A stretch of DNA of 14,730 nt, taken from positions 1-14,730 of the forward strand of contig JAFYIK010000020.1 of assembly GCA_017538685.1 (NCBI GenBank). The letters run 5' to 3'. This document shows positions 1 through 7,899 of the stretch, in pieces. Each line of letters begins with the position of its first letter. Position 1 is the stretch's first letter. The notes under the pieces are model-generated. The model saw only the letters and a list, made by a program, of their open reading frames with translations. It made no database searches and was not told where the DNA came from. Both the position numbers and the translations under genes were made by a program. The DNA comes from Bacteroidales bacterium (GTDB taxonomy: Bacteria; Bacteroidota; Bacteroidia; Bacteroidales; UBA932).

Positions 1-1617
1 CGTCGAGAAATTTCCGACCTCGTTGTTACGGCCAGCAACCACGGACTGCGACGCAAACACGTCGTTGGTGTTTCCCACCACTACGCAGTTAGAACTCTGG
101 TGGTCGTTAGAGTGGGAAATCGTGTTGTTCGTACCTGCAAGTATACAAGCGGTGGCCTTGGTGGAAACGTTGTATTCACCTGAGATTATGGAAGAAGAAC
201 CGTCGACAACGTTGTTGCTCTGGCCTCCGACAATGCTGGCCGTACTGCCAGTGACCGAGTTCTCTCCACCGAGTACAGTAACGGATTCAACCGATGTTAC
301 CTCGTTGTCAAATCCAGAAACAAAAGAGAACTGGGCGTGTTTTACCGTATTGTCAGAACCAACGACTTCGCCGTAGCCGGACGAACCTACAGTGTTGTCC
401 ATACCCGACACAAGCATAGCGTAAGTAGCGTCGTCGCCGCTTGATGCGGGACCTACCGTCTGTCTGATTCCGAACACTGCGTTGTAGAGGCATTCGTCGT
501 CGAGCTCGATGCCTCGACCGAACACAAAGCAAGAACGGCACTCGTCGCCTATGTCGTTTTCGCTACCACCGACAAAGTTATTTTCGCTGTTAGAACCGAT
601 TCTGATACTCTGGCCAAACAAGCTGTTAGAACAGCTTTCTTCAGCCAATTCATTGTTTGAACCGGCTACAAAATTGTATTGGCCGTCGTAGTCAACATAG
701 TTATCGTCGCCGAAAACCACATTGGTCTCGCCGTCCATCAATGTATTCCAGCTACCGAACACGAACGCAGTTTCTTGGTTGGTAAGCGAGTTCCTAACGC
801 CAATAACGGCACTTTCAAACGCGCCTTCGACCGTGTTGGTATCGCCTACGACAAGCGACGCCTCTGTTTCAGTGGTGCTGTCGCCGTCGAAGTATGCCGT
901 CACTGTGTTGTTGAACCCGCCGACAATGTTCTGAAGGCCATCGACCGTGTTATTATGGCCCCCAACAAGGTTCTGGGTTCCAGAAACCGTGGAATCGGTG
1001 TCAACGCTGATTACGCCGGCTTCCTTCTTTAGACAGGTTCCGGCGGTCAACTCGGCGGTAGCCGTGTTGACGAAGTCGGTGTCAAGGTAGAGTCGGAGTG
1101 CGGAAGAGGTCTTGATGAAGTTGATCGGGCTCTGTACTTGTAGATCCTTCTTGCCAGTAACGGACACGACGTTGTTCTCGATGGCAATGTTGTCCCCTGC
1201 GGACAGACGGTCCTGCTTGCCAACAAGGTCGTCGTGGGTGGCAACGACGTCGGTATCGACGGACACCGTGTAGGCACCCTCGGTACGGACAACCTCGATA
1301 CCATACCCGGCCTCGACCGGGATGTCGCCGGAACCGCCGCCACTGCCGCCTACGGTGAGGTTCTTCTGGCTCATCAGCAGTACGCCGCAGGAGTCACGGA
1401 TTTCCACGTCATAGGCGGTAGAATCGTCGGCAATCACCGTAGCGTGCCCCAGAGCGTCCGTAATGACCGGATTGGGGTTCAGATGGCTCTGGAAATCGCT
1501 GTACGTGGTAGCAAGCGTGGTAGAGTTGGACAGGTAGACGTAGATCTTGGCACCGACCAACGGGGTACCAAGGACAGTGCTGACCTGGATGAAAGGTGCT
1601 AAAAGGTAACCGAGCAT
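1..1617 (-). CDS. Tail fibre/adhesin with YadA-like beta-roll repeats, 3' end outside window
   Basis: The frame is open from the ATG at 1617 to the window edge (539 codons, no stop), so the C-terminus is missing. The start follows the upstream stop directly (TAAATG), with AGGAGG just inside the end of the upstream gene. Residues 1-88 look like a phage fibre head-binding domain: GTPLVGAKIYVYLSNS near 16-31, then NPNPVITDALGHA and a DSTAYDVEIRDSCG stretch, a layout also seen in P22-type tailspike N-termini. A flexible GGSGGGSGD linker sits at 90-98. A fibre repeat (KQDRLSAGDNIAIENNVVSV) covers 134-153. From about 210 to the end there are many degenerate 14-16-residue repeats such as GTQNLVGGHNNTV and NIVGGFNNTV, typical of trimeric left-handed beta-roll heads. 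It probably attaches to the tail and binds the host surface. The fold and trimer are inferred; the receptor is unknown. Confidence 0.85.
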   Translation of the reverse strand, partial: MLGYLLAPFIQVSTVLGTPLVGAKIYVYLSNSTTLATTYSDFQSHLNPNPVITDALGHATVIADDSTAYDVEIRDSCGVLLMSQKNLTVGGSGGGSGDIPVEAGYGIEVVRTEGAYTVSVDTDVVATHDDLVGKQDRLSAGDNIAIENNVVSVTGKKDLQVQSPINFIKTSSALRLYLDTDFVNTATAELTAGTCLKKEAGVISVDTDSTVSGTQNLVGGHNNTVDGLQNIVGGFNNTVTAYFDGDSTTETEASLVVGDTNTVEGAFESAVIGVRNSLTNQETAFVFGSWNTLMDGETNVVFGDDNYVDYDGQYNFVAGSNNELAEESCSNSLFGQSIRIGSNSENNFVGGSENDIGDECRSCFVFGRGIELDDECLYNAVFGIRQTVGPASSGDDATYAMLVSGMDNTVGSSGYGEVVGSDNTVKHAQFSFVSGFDNEVTSVESVTVLGGENSVTGSTASIVGGQSNNVVDGSSSIISGEYNVSTKATACILAGTNNTISHSNDHQSSNCVVVGNTNDVFASQSVVAGRNNEVGNFST

Positions 1618-3051
1618 TTAATCCTCCTGGGGATATTCACCGAACTTGTTGAAGTACCAGATTCTGTAGGCGTCCCACATCGGGTTACCTTGCTTCTGGT
1701 CAGACTTACCCGGTTTGAAACCGGCATCCCAGTCACGGGTGTAGTTCTGGAGATACCAGTCGGTATCGTTTACCTTGACATTGGTACGACCGACACCGGA
1801 AACGGTCTTGCCGAGACGTGCGATACCTCCGCCGACGTTGGACGACAGCGCAGTGCGGGTAGCTCCATAGAGCGGCTTGATCTTGTTCTGGAACGGCGTG
1901 AGTTCCGGTGTGGACAGAATCTTACGCGCATACGGAGTGTAATCGGTCTGTACAACGCCGTCGTGGACGATTTGTTTAGCGTTGCGAAGGACTTCGCGGT
2001 TGGCTGCAGTCTGGCCCATATGGCCTTCAGTTGCCGCGCGTGCGGCCTTCTTCGAGATTTCAGACATATCCGGATGGATTTTCATAACATCCGCCGCGAT
2101 GGACGCCTTGAAATCGGATTCCGGCAACGAGTTGAACGTTTCGCGGATGAAACGGTCACGCTGCGCAGCCGGGATATCAGGGCTATACATAGCATACTGC
2201 ATCTTGCGAGCGGACTTCACCATCTCCTCGCCTTCCTTCTCGATGTCGTAAATCGCTCCGATATCGGCACCGCCGTTCTTGAGCATACGCTTTTGACGCA
2301 TAAAGTTGGGCAAGAAGGCAATTCCGCCAGTCGTTCCAAAGTCTGCGAGCGCGTCGTTGATGATTTCACCGGAAGTCTTGTGGTAGGTATCGTCCAAAAC
2401 GTAATGTCCAATGTCGCGGCCAAGACGGATGGTCGGACCGACAACCATCTTAGCACCAGGAAGCATATCACCGGCAGCACCGGCAGCACCGAGGCCGAGG
2501 TCGGCAGCGGCTGCGAAACGGTACTCAGGAGCCTTACCGAGTTCCGGGGCCTCCTTACCGAACAACGCCTTCTCAGGCTCGTTAATGTAGCGAGCCTTCT
2601 CGTATTCGGAAGCGATTGCGTTCCTCAATATACCCCAGTCGTCCTCGATTTCCTTCTTACGACGGTACTTACCGGCCTCGTGTCGACGAGCCTCTGTCGC
2701 GTCGTCCCAGTAGTCTGCGAGGTTTGACAGCTCTTTGTCGTACTGTTCGCGAGAAATCTTACCCTTGAACTTGGTCTCGTAGATCTCGTCTACATAGTTC
2801 TCCGGACGGCGGAAAGGGTTCTTCGTGTCCGAAGAGCCGAAAGCCTCTCGGATCTGAGTGGAAACCGGCTTGCCGGATTTGGCAAACTCGCTCCAGCCTT
2901 CCGAATACTGTTCCATAAGCGGTCCGTCTTCCTCGACGAACCGCTGGAAGTCGAACGTGCTTGCATCCTTCATCAACTTTGCGACAACGCTATCGGGAGT
3001 TTCTCCATAAAGGTTGTCGGCAACGAATGTTTCAAGTTCATCTTGGGTCAT
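1618..3051 (-). CDS. Probable internal virion/ejection protein, 477 aa
   Basis: I do not recognise a specific family. The gene is the last and largest of three between the gp10-like tail hub gene and the tail fibre, the place where P22 carries its ejected proteins gp7, gp20 and gp16, so a role as a packaged protein delivered with the DNA is inferred from position. The N-terminal 160 residues are charged and helical. A Gly/Ala-rich patch at about 179-205 (AAAADLGLGAAGAAGDMLPG) could be membrane-active. A basic middle region follows, and the C-terminus is rich in Trp and Tyr. There is no signal peptide or catalytic motif that I can see. Its ATG overlaps the preceding stop by one base (TAATG), with GGAG upstream, implying translational coupling. 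Confidence 0.75.
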   Translation of the reverse strand: MTQDELETFVADNLYGETPDSVVAKLMKDASTFDFQRFVEEDGPLMEQYSEGWSEFAKSGKPVSTQIREAFGSSDTKNPFRRPENYVDEIYETKFKGKISREQYDKELSNLADYWDDATEARRHEAGKYRRKKEIEDDWGILRNAIASEYEKARYINEPEKALFGKEAPELGKAPEYRFAAAADLGLGAAGAAGDMLPGAKMVVGPTIRLGRDIGHYVLDDTYHKTSGEIINDALADFGTTGGIAFLPNFMRQKRMLKNGGADIGAIYDIEKEGEEMVKSARKMQYAMYSPDIPAAQRDRFIRETFNSLPESDFKASIAADVMKIHPDMSEISKKAARAATEGHMGQTAANREVLRNAKQIVHDGVVQTDYTPYARKILSTPELTPFQNKIKPLYGATRTALSSNVGGGIARLGKTVSGVGRTNVKVNDTDWYLQNYTRDWDAGFKPGKSDQKQGNPMWDAYRIWYFNKFGEYPQED

Positions 3052-4097
3052 TAGAATTCTCCAACTGCTTTGAGTGCTTCAATCTCCTTGGTGGTAAGGC
3101 GATTGCGCTTTCCGGCCTTAATCTTCTTACGAGCCTTTTCCAGTACCGCCCGATCAGCCTTTTGTTTCTTGTGCTGCTCGTCGGCATCTTCATTACTGTG
3201 CTTGATCTTGTTATCGACCGCAGCGGCTTGAATCTTTTCGGAGGTCGTTTGCGTTCCGAATATGTCGTTGAGGTAGTCGGTCTTTTCCTTGATCGTCATA
3301 TCCCCGTTGGCCTTGATTTGCTCGACGACCTTCAGCTTCTCATCAGCATTGGCGAACGTCATCGGAAGACCGGACTTGAACTGGGCGATACGATAGAGAC
3401 GCTCGTTCTCAGTCTCTTCATCTTCCTTCTTCTTGGCAGCAGCAGCCGCATCTGCGCGAGCCTTTTCGTCGGATTCGAGCTTCTTCTTGGCAGCACGTTC
3501 CTGACGTTCGAGAACGGCTGCAGCGCGTGCATCCTTGGCCAGCGTCGCAAACGCATCGGCACCGAACTGGTCTTCAAGCGACTTCAGTTCCTGAGCCTTC
3601 ACGTTGGCCATAGTCGGGGAGTATTTGTCGCTTTCCGGGTTGTCGTAGTCCAGCATCTCTTTGAGCGTCGCTGAATACTTATCCTTGGCGTTGAGGAGCT
3701 TGATGTCGGCTTCGCGGTCTTCGCGGTCCTTACGTTCCTGTGCGGCACGATCCGTAGAAGCCTTGCGCTCTGCGGCGGTGTTGACACCCAGCTGGTAGGT
3801 GGATAGCGGCGAAGAGCTGCCGGTACGGGCATATTCGTCGACTGCGGCGATGAATACCGGGTCCTTCGACTGGTCGGCGGTAGCCGAACCCATAACAGAG
3901 TCGCGACGCTTGCCCTGAAGGTAGCGTTCGTACATAGTGTCGCCAAACTTGCCCATCGTGTTACCGAGGTTGGAGAACGAGTCGAAGAGACCCTTACGGG
4001 CCTCACGGTCGTCCCTGATGCGGTTGTAGAGTGCGTTGTTAGCAAGCGAGATCAGCTGAGGATCCAGCATAACACGGGATGAATAAATCTTAGCCAT
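3051..4097 (-). CDS. Probable internal virion/ejection protein, coiled-coil, 348 aa
   Basis: No family is recognised with certainty. The protein is dominated by charged helix: residues about 109-150 and 186-238 are Lys/Glu/Ala/Arg-rich (for example ERQERAAKKKLESDEKARAD), predicting long coiled coils. The N-terminus (SLANNALYNRIRDD, then FDSFSNLGNTMGKFGDTMYERYL) is a more ordinary helical region. The C-terminus is basic (KARKKIKAGKRNR), which would suit DNA contact. Position between the tail hub and fibre genes suggests a gp20-like packaged protein; this is inference. Translation starts at 4097 behind a perfect AGGAGG. The CTAATTTAA motif lies 18 bases before the ATG and overlaps the stop of the previous gene, so this gene may also have its own promoter. 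Confidence 0.75.
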   Translation of the reverse strand: MAKIYSSRVMLDPQLISLANNALYNRIRDDREARKGLFDSFSNLGNTMGKFGDTMYERYLQGKRRDSVMGSATADQSKDPVFIAAVDEYARTGSSSPLSTYQLGVNTAAERKASTDRAAQERKDREDREADIKLLNAKDKYSATLKEMLDYDNPESDKYSPTMANVKAQELKSLEDQFGADAFATLAKDARAAAVLERQERAAKKKLESDEKARADAAAAAKKKEDEETENERLYRIAQFKSGLPMTFANADEKLKVVEQIKANGDMTIKEKTDYLNDIFGTQTTSEKIQAAAVDNKIKHSNEDADEQHKKQKADRAVLEKARKKIKAGKRNRLTTKEIEALKAVGEF

Positions 4098-4115
4098 TGG
4101 AGTGTCCTCCTATCC

Positions 4116-4124
4116 TTAAATTAG
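4116..4124 (-). promoter_or_regulatory. CTAATTTAA motif, copy 1
   Basis: The minus strand reads CTAATTTAAGGATAGGAGG, with the motif ending 18 bases before the ATG of the 348-residue gene. Its TAA (4123-4121) doubles as the stop codon of the upstream gene. It is one of four exact copies in the window, all on the coding strand. It may be a late promoter -10-like element or an AT-rich translation enhancer; its function is inferred only from position and repetition. Confidence 0.4.
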
Positions 4125-4816
4125 GAGACCGCGCTAATGGTCGCGTTGATGTTGGTAGACGTCTTGTCACCCAGGATTCCAAGCAAGTCGGACATATAGT
4201 CACCCTGAGCGGTCTGCTCATTCTCGACGGCTCCTCCGAGCAGCTTGGCCTTGTCCAGAGTGCCCTGGTTAATCGTATCCAGCTTCTTCTGCATATTCTG
4301 TATATAGTCGTTGTACTCGGTGTACGTCTGGGCGCGGTCGTCCTTGAGTGCCTGTTGTGCGTCCTTGTACAGCTGTTCAGCGGCTTCCCAGCGAGAGTAG
4401 CCCATTCCGGCGAGAGCACCGGAACCCTTGGCACCACCCTGGCCAGCGAGCTGAGCTTGCGTCTTCAGTCCGGCAAGGTTGGCAATCTTCTCGGCTTCGG
4501 GGTTCAGGAAGTCGTCTACCGACTTGGTGTACTTGAACTCGTCGAAGTCGTACGTCTGCGGCTGATAGTTGCTGATGATGTCCTTGTACTCTTGGACCAT
4601 ATTGTCGTCAGCCAGCTTGATACGGCTGTCGTTATAGTCGTTGAGCAGTCTCATCATCTCGTCGTAGGACGAATTCGCCTGAGCCTTGGCACCGTTGATC
4701 ACGGACTCCTTGTGCTCACGTGCAGATGCCGCGTCGGAACGGTCCAAAGCGGAGTTAATGAAATTCATGTAGGTGTTGAAAGCGGCACCAGCCACTTCTC
4801 CGGCTCCAGTAGCCAT
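4121..4816 (-). CDS. Probable internal virion/ejection protein, 231 aa
   Basis: This is the first and smallest of the three genes between the tail hub and tail fibre genes, matching the gp7 position in P22-type phages, but I see no sequence signature that proves homology. The N-terminus (MATGAGEVAGAAFNTYMNFINSAL) is Ala/Gly-rich and mildly hydrophobic, a feature seen in several ejected virion proteins that are processed or membrane-active. The rest is helical, with a Gly-rich hinge at about 128-141 (GQGGAKGSGALAGMG) and then WEAAEQLYKDAQQAL. The start is set by GGAGG seven bases upstream of the ATG. The C-terminal TAA lies inside the CTAATTTAA motif. Confidence 0.72.
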   Translation of the reverse strand: MATGAGEVAGAAFNTYMNFINSALDRSDAASAREHKESVINGAKAQANSSYDEMMRLLNDYNDSRIKLADDNMVQEYKDIISNYQPQTYDFDEFKYTKSVDDFLNPEAEKIANLAGLKTQAQLAGQGGAKGSGALAGMGYSRWEAAEQLYKDAQQALKDDRAQTYTEYNDYIQNMQKKLDTINQGTLDKAKLLGGAVENEQTAQGDYMSDLLGILGDKTSTNINATISAVS

Positions 4817-4825
4817 AGTTACCTC

Positions 4826-5044
4826 CTATTTAATCACGGCCATCCAACAGCCGCTTCCGATAAGATTCCAGTCATAGTGCGGACACTTTGCATTCTTGTC
4901 TAGCGTGGCAGTGTCCTTCGCCACACCGAAGACGATTTGCCCACAGTAGACAAGGGTGCAGTCCTTCAGCACGTCCTTGCCCCAGTAGCCGCGAGTGGCC
5001 TCGGCCAGCTCGTCGTGAGTAGAGTTGAAACTCGTAATCTCCAT
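4826..5044 (-). CDS. Small virion-module protein of unknown function, 72 aa
   Basis: I do not recognise this protein. It is short and compact, with three cysteines in the second half and a hydrophobic core (CTLVYCGQIVFGVA) and the ending GCWMAVIK. There is no membrane span or signal peptide. It lies nine bases after the gp10-like gene, behind TAGGAGGATTGT-ATG, and nine bases before the next virion gene, so it is translated as part of the tail/ejection operon. A small tail-assembly or connector accessory role is possible but is only inferred from position. Confidence 0.6.
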   Translation of the reverse strand: MEITSFNSTHDELAEATRGYWGKDVLKDCTLVYCGQIVFGVAKDTATLDKNAKCPHYDWNLIGSGCWMAVIK

Positions 5045-5053
5045 ACAATCCTC

Positions 5054-6616
5054 CTAGAAGCTGCACTCGTCGGCCTGGATCTTCAAGCCGAACAAGGCGA
5101 ACGGGACGTTGTCGGTACAGGACAACTCCAAGGTGAAACACTTCGCAAGCCCGAAATCGTAGAACGCGCAGTCGTAGTCGTATTCACCTGCTGCACCGAT
5201 TGCAACAGTCTCACGGTCGGACCAGTTGCCGCCGTCCGCGCTGAAGCGCATCATCATCTGCGCCTGGACACCCGGAATGTACTCGTACTGGCCGTTGTTA
5301 GTCATAACCTCGATGCTGTCCATATAAAACCGAGAATAGTTGGACTGGATGACACCGCCGCGACGAAGGCGCAGGATAGGCTTGTCATCGTGTTCCAGCC
5401 AGGTCTCGTCGGTCATATAGGCCACACCGCCGTCGTATGCCTGTAGAATGCGACCCTTGCCGTCCATAGTAGCGAATCCGTAACGCCACACGGTCTGGTT
5501 GTTAGCCGAGTCTAACGAGCAACGGTTGGACCAAGACTGTTCGGCGAGGTCGTAACAGTAAGTCACACCGGCGGTCGGGAAGCTGATGCAGTAGAAGATG
5601 TGCTGGTTCTCTTGCCATATCTGTGCCGTAGCATCGGCAACTGCTGGCATAGCCGCAATCTCGCGCTCAATTTCGGGCGTAGAGACGCGTGTAGCGTTCG
5701 AATTACCTTGGAGCACGTACACACCGTTGTTGCCCAAATCAGAGGCTCCTAGCCACACTACAGTCTGTCCTAGCTGGCACAGGGAGTTGACCGCCTTCAG
5801 ACCGATAGGGAAGGCTGCGGTGTCCGGTGAGTTGAACGGCACGTTCAGGTCCGAGGTATACTGGAACATCTGGTAAGAACGCGATCCGAAGGTGTAGAGG
5901 CGGCTACCGTTGCCAACAAGTCCAATCGTGTTGTCCGGGGACCAATATGCCTGGATGCTCTGGCCGGTGTAGCCCCATTCCTCGGAGCCGATCATAAAGA
6001 TGTTCTCGTCTAGCTTGTCGTCGTCGGTCTTGCGTTCGAAAGGGAACTGATAAGACACGTAGAAAGCATCCGTATCCCCGGATGAAACGATGATGTAACC
6101 ATAGAGATAGGCGACGTGGGTCGGCTTGATGGTCGTACCGGCCTCGTAGTTGGTGTAAGGGAGCTGGATGATCTTGAAGTCCTCTGACTGGTTGGCAGGT
6201 CGCACCTGGGTGTCCACCGCGTAGCAATAGTTGCCATCGACCAACACCAGATGGCTATGATAGCCTTCGGAGTTACCGGTCTCGGCAAAATGCACCGGGT
6301 TGGACCCGATGGCGAGGTCGCCAACCTTGTAAGGCACCTCTGAGCGATTCATAATGAGATAAAGGGAGTTGCCGAACACCGCGTAGGTGACAGGATCGGT
6401 GTTGTAGCCGTTTGAGACGGTGTACATACCCCTACAGGCACCTTCGACCGAGCAGAGCCTCTTGTAGCCACGGATGGGCCGCAACACCTTGGAGACGTAG
6501 TTCTCGCCGCTGTTGACCGTTTCCTCGTACATATTAAGCGTAAAGGACTGGCCGATCTTGGCCAGGTCGTACTTGGAAGTGGAACCGACGATGTTAGTGA
6601 CGATGTGCTTGCCCAT
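5054..6616 (-). CDS. P22 gp10-like tail hub / DNA-stabilisation protein
   Basis: At 520 residues this is somewhat longer than P22 gp10 (about 470). The N-terminus carries the family pattern: a conserved LNMYEE at 27-32, then LRPIRGYKRL at 45-54 in place of the usual PTPG segment, followed by CRGMYTV and VTYAVFGNSLYLI, the beginning of a beta-rich, repeat-like body (for example YLYGYIIVSSGDTDAFYVS, then VVWLGASDLGNNGVYVL). In P22-type virions this protein forms the hexameric hub below gp4, closes the portal after packaging and carries the tailspikes. It follows the gp4-like gene after five bases, the same order as in P22. The Shine-Dalgarno is weak (GGGG near the end of the upstream gene), so coupling is likely. 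Confidence 0.85.
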   Translation of the reverse strand: MGKHIVTNIVGSTSKYDLAKIGQSFTLNMYEETVNSGENYVSKVLRPIRGYKRLCSVEGACRGMYTVSNGYNTDPVTYAVFGNSLYLIMNRSEVPYKVGDLAIGSNPVHFAETGNSEGYHSHLVLVDGNYCYAVDTQVRPANQSEDFKIIQLPYTNYEAGTTIKPTHVAYLYGYIIVSSGDTDAFYVSYQFPFERKTDDDKLDENIFMIGSEEWGYTGQSIQAYWSPDNTIGLVGNGSRLYTFGSRSYQMFQYTSDLNVPFNSPDTAAFPIGLKAVNSLCQLGQTVVWLGASDLGNNGVYVLQGNSNATRVSTPEIEREIAAMPAVADATAQIWQENQHIFYCISFPTAGVTYCYDLAEQSWSNRCSLDSANNQTVWRYGFATMDGKGRILQAYDGGVAYMTDETWLEHDDKPILRLRRGGVIQSNYSRFYMDSIEVMTNNGQYEYIPGVQAQMMMRFSADGGNWSDRETVAIGAAGEYDYDCAFYDFGLAKCFTLELSCTDNVPFALFGLKIQADECSF

Positions 6617-6621
6617 ACCGA

Positions 6622-7335
6622 TTAACCCCAGGCCTTCTGAACGAATGCGCCGCTGCGCAGCTGTGCAGTCATACTTGCACCGCCGTAGCCGCCGCGAGTG
6701 ATGATACGCTGGGAAGCGTTGGTAGCCTTCAGCGAACGTTCGAGCTCTTCTTCCTCGGCCTTCATACGGTTGCGAGCCGCGTCGTCAACGCGAGGATAAC
6801 GGACGGCCAGCTTGTAAGTCAAGGCGCGGGTGATGAGTTCCTGGTACGGAGTCGGCAGATTGACCGTGTCGTTGTCGTTGAACGTCATCTCGACGTTGTA
6901 CACGAGCTTGACGGTAGGCCCGTTGGCCACGAACCTGGGCTTGAAATAGATCTTGTAGAGGCAGTAACCGGCCGGTTGCCAGCTTACCACGAAGTCGGAA
7001 TAGGCGGCAGAGTAGAACTGTTCCAGAGCGATGAAGTTCAGTTCGGTCCAGTCGACAGCACCGTCATACTTGTAATACGCCTTCTTGGGTAGCATAATGC
7101 CCGGAGCGGCGACTTCGGCATCGTCTCCGGTGCCTACATAGACGGACTCGCCACTCGGCTTGAAATCGACCTCGGCCTTGTATGCCTCGATATAGCCGTC
7201 AGTGCTATACTGCTGCATAAGACCGTTAAAAATGTTGAGAGCGGACACGAATATGTCCGAAGGAAGCTCGCGCTTGCGCGGGCATACATTGCAACGCGCA
7301 GCGGCTTCGACAATAATATCACGTACAGTGGCCAT
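6622..7335 (-). CDS. P22 gp4-like tail accessory / head-completion protein
   Basis: The N-terminal helix (VRDIIVEAAARCNV) is followed by SALNIFNGLMQQYSTDGY at about 31-48, typical of gp4-like proteins, which bind under the portal and extend the DNA channel as a dodecamer. Residues 159-181 contain the family hallmark NLPTPYQELITRALTYKLAV, corresponding to the NLP-x-Y-x-EALVYNLAVRL region of P22 gp4. The protein (237 aa) is longer than P22 gp4 (166 aa), with an insert around 60-100 and an extended basic C-terminus. No lytic transglycosylase motif is apparent. The ATG at 7335 is preceded by a perfect AGGAGG. A copy of CTAATTTAA lies 77 bases upstream, inside the preceding gene, and could be its promoter. 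Confidence 0.82.
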   Translation of the reverse strand: MATVRDIIVEAAARCNVCPRKRELPSDIFVSALNIFNGLMQQYSTDGYIEAYKAEVDFKPSGESVYVGTGDDAEVAAPGIMLPKKAYYKYDGAVDWTELNFIALEQFYSAAYSDFVVSWQPAGYCLYKIYFKPRFVANGPTVKLVYNVEMTFNDNDTVNLPTPYQELITRALTYKLAVRYPRVDDAARNRMKAEEEELERSLKATNASQRIITRGGYGGASMTAQLRSGAFVQKAWG

Positions 7336-7347
7336 TCAATCCTCCTA

Positions 7348-7824
7348 TTAGGCGTAGACGGGCGTTTCTACCTTGTGACCGCAGTCAAGTATGCCGTCAA
7401 GCGTTTTCTCTATTAAATTAGTCAGCAAATCCTTGCGCTTGTTGCTGGCTTCGAGCACCCTTGTCATACGCGTATAGATAACACGAAAGGCAAAGGAATA
7501 CGCGGTTCCCTTGCCCTGCTTGAAATATTGCTCGATGAGCGGCATCGCATCAACGTATGCAAACGATGCGCACTCGTCCTTGAGACTCTGTTCCTGGTGC
7601 TTGAAGTGGACATTGTTCAAGACAATCTTGACGAGCGTCATAATCATCGCTCCGTACATATTCTCTTCCCTTTTCGTAAGGGGTACACCGTGTTGTCGGC
7701 GTACGAGCAAGTCCTCAAAAACCGGGTTGTAGCACTTCGGCTTACCCTGTTTGTCACGGAAAGCTCCGTTGAAGTAAGAGTGACCCTGTTCGGCCAGTTG
7801 TGCTTCGTATTCCTTGTAATACAT
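7348..7824 (-). CDS. Candidate T4 gp55-like late sigma factor, 158 aa
   Basis: The pattern of helices resembles the phage late sigma factors of the T4 gp55 type (about 185 aa in T4). An N-terminal PVFEDLLVRR segment (34-43) is followed by a hydrophobic helix YGAMIMTLVKIVLNNVHFK at 57-75, an acidic helix around 82-100 (KDECASFAYVDAMPLIEQYF) and an aromatic/basic helix at about 105-132 (GTAYSFAFRVIYTRMTRVL, then EASNKRKDLL). This matches the region-2 order in gp55, where a conserved NP-x-AY-x-T helix contacts promoter DNA; the NP is missing here. If correct, it would direct host RNA polymerase to late genes. It is the first gene after the 339-base gap and heads the virion operon; GAGG precedes the ATG. 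It could instead be an unrelated helical structural or DNA-binding protein. Confidence 0.45.
   Translation of the reverse strand: MYYKEYEAQLAEQGHSYFNGAFRDKQGKPKCYNPVFEDLLVRRQHGVPLTKREENMYGAMIMTLVKIVLNNVHFKHQEQSLKDECASFAYVDAMPLIEQYFKQGKGTAYSFAFRVIYTRMTRVLEASNKRKDLLTNLIEKTLDGILDCGHKVETPVYA
7413..7421 (-). promoter_or_regulatory. CTAATTTAA motif, copy 2 (inside a gene)
   Basis: This copy lies near the 3' end of the sigma-like gene, 77 bases before the gp4-like ATG. With its flanks it is identical over 13 bases (GACTAATTTAATA) to the copy at 14568-14580. In the coding frame it uses the AT-rich codons AAT TTA ATA. It is a candidate promoter for the tail operon; the evidence is repetition and placement only. 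Confidence 0.35.
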
Positions 7825-7881
7825 TTTTAACCTCGTTGTATGTGTCTACATAAATCAGTTTATATGTTAGCCCAGTAAAAC

Positions 7882-7896
7882 ACGCGACTTCGCGCA
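7882..7896 (-). repeat. 15-base hairpin repeat, copy A
   Basis: The minus strand reads TGCGCGAAGTCGCGT, with a CGCGA/TCGCG stem around a two-base turn (or CGCG around AAGT). The same 15 bases occur on the plus strand at 14608-14622, in the other non-coding gap. On the minus strand it is followed by GTTTTAC, so it might act as a weak terminator or attenuator ahead of the sigma-like gene. The T-tract is too short to be convincing. Confidence 0.4.
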
Positions 7897-7899
7897 CCA

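Noticed and set aside
1690..2727. Long plus-strand open frame of 345 codons
   Set aside because: It lies wholly opposite the 477-residue minus-strand gene, has no ribosome binding site and a composition expected of an antisense shadow of a GC-rich gene.
4097..4903. Plus-strand open frame of 268 codons, and similar ones at 2961-3674, 5598-5876 and 11659-12312
   Set aside because: All are antisense to well supported minus-strand genes with Shine-Dalgarno sites and coupled starts; their products are rich in Leu/Val/Gly repeats typical of reverse-strand reading.
4826..5044. Acetyltransferase-like T7 gp13-type protein
   Set aside because: Only a loose likeness around the Gly-Cys-Trp ending; no acetyl-CoA binding motif is visible and the length is too short.
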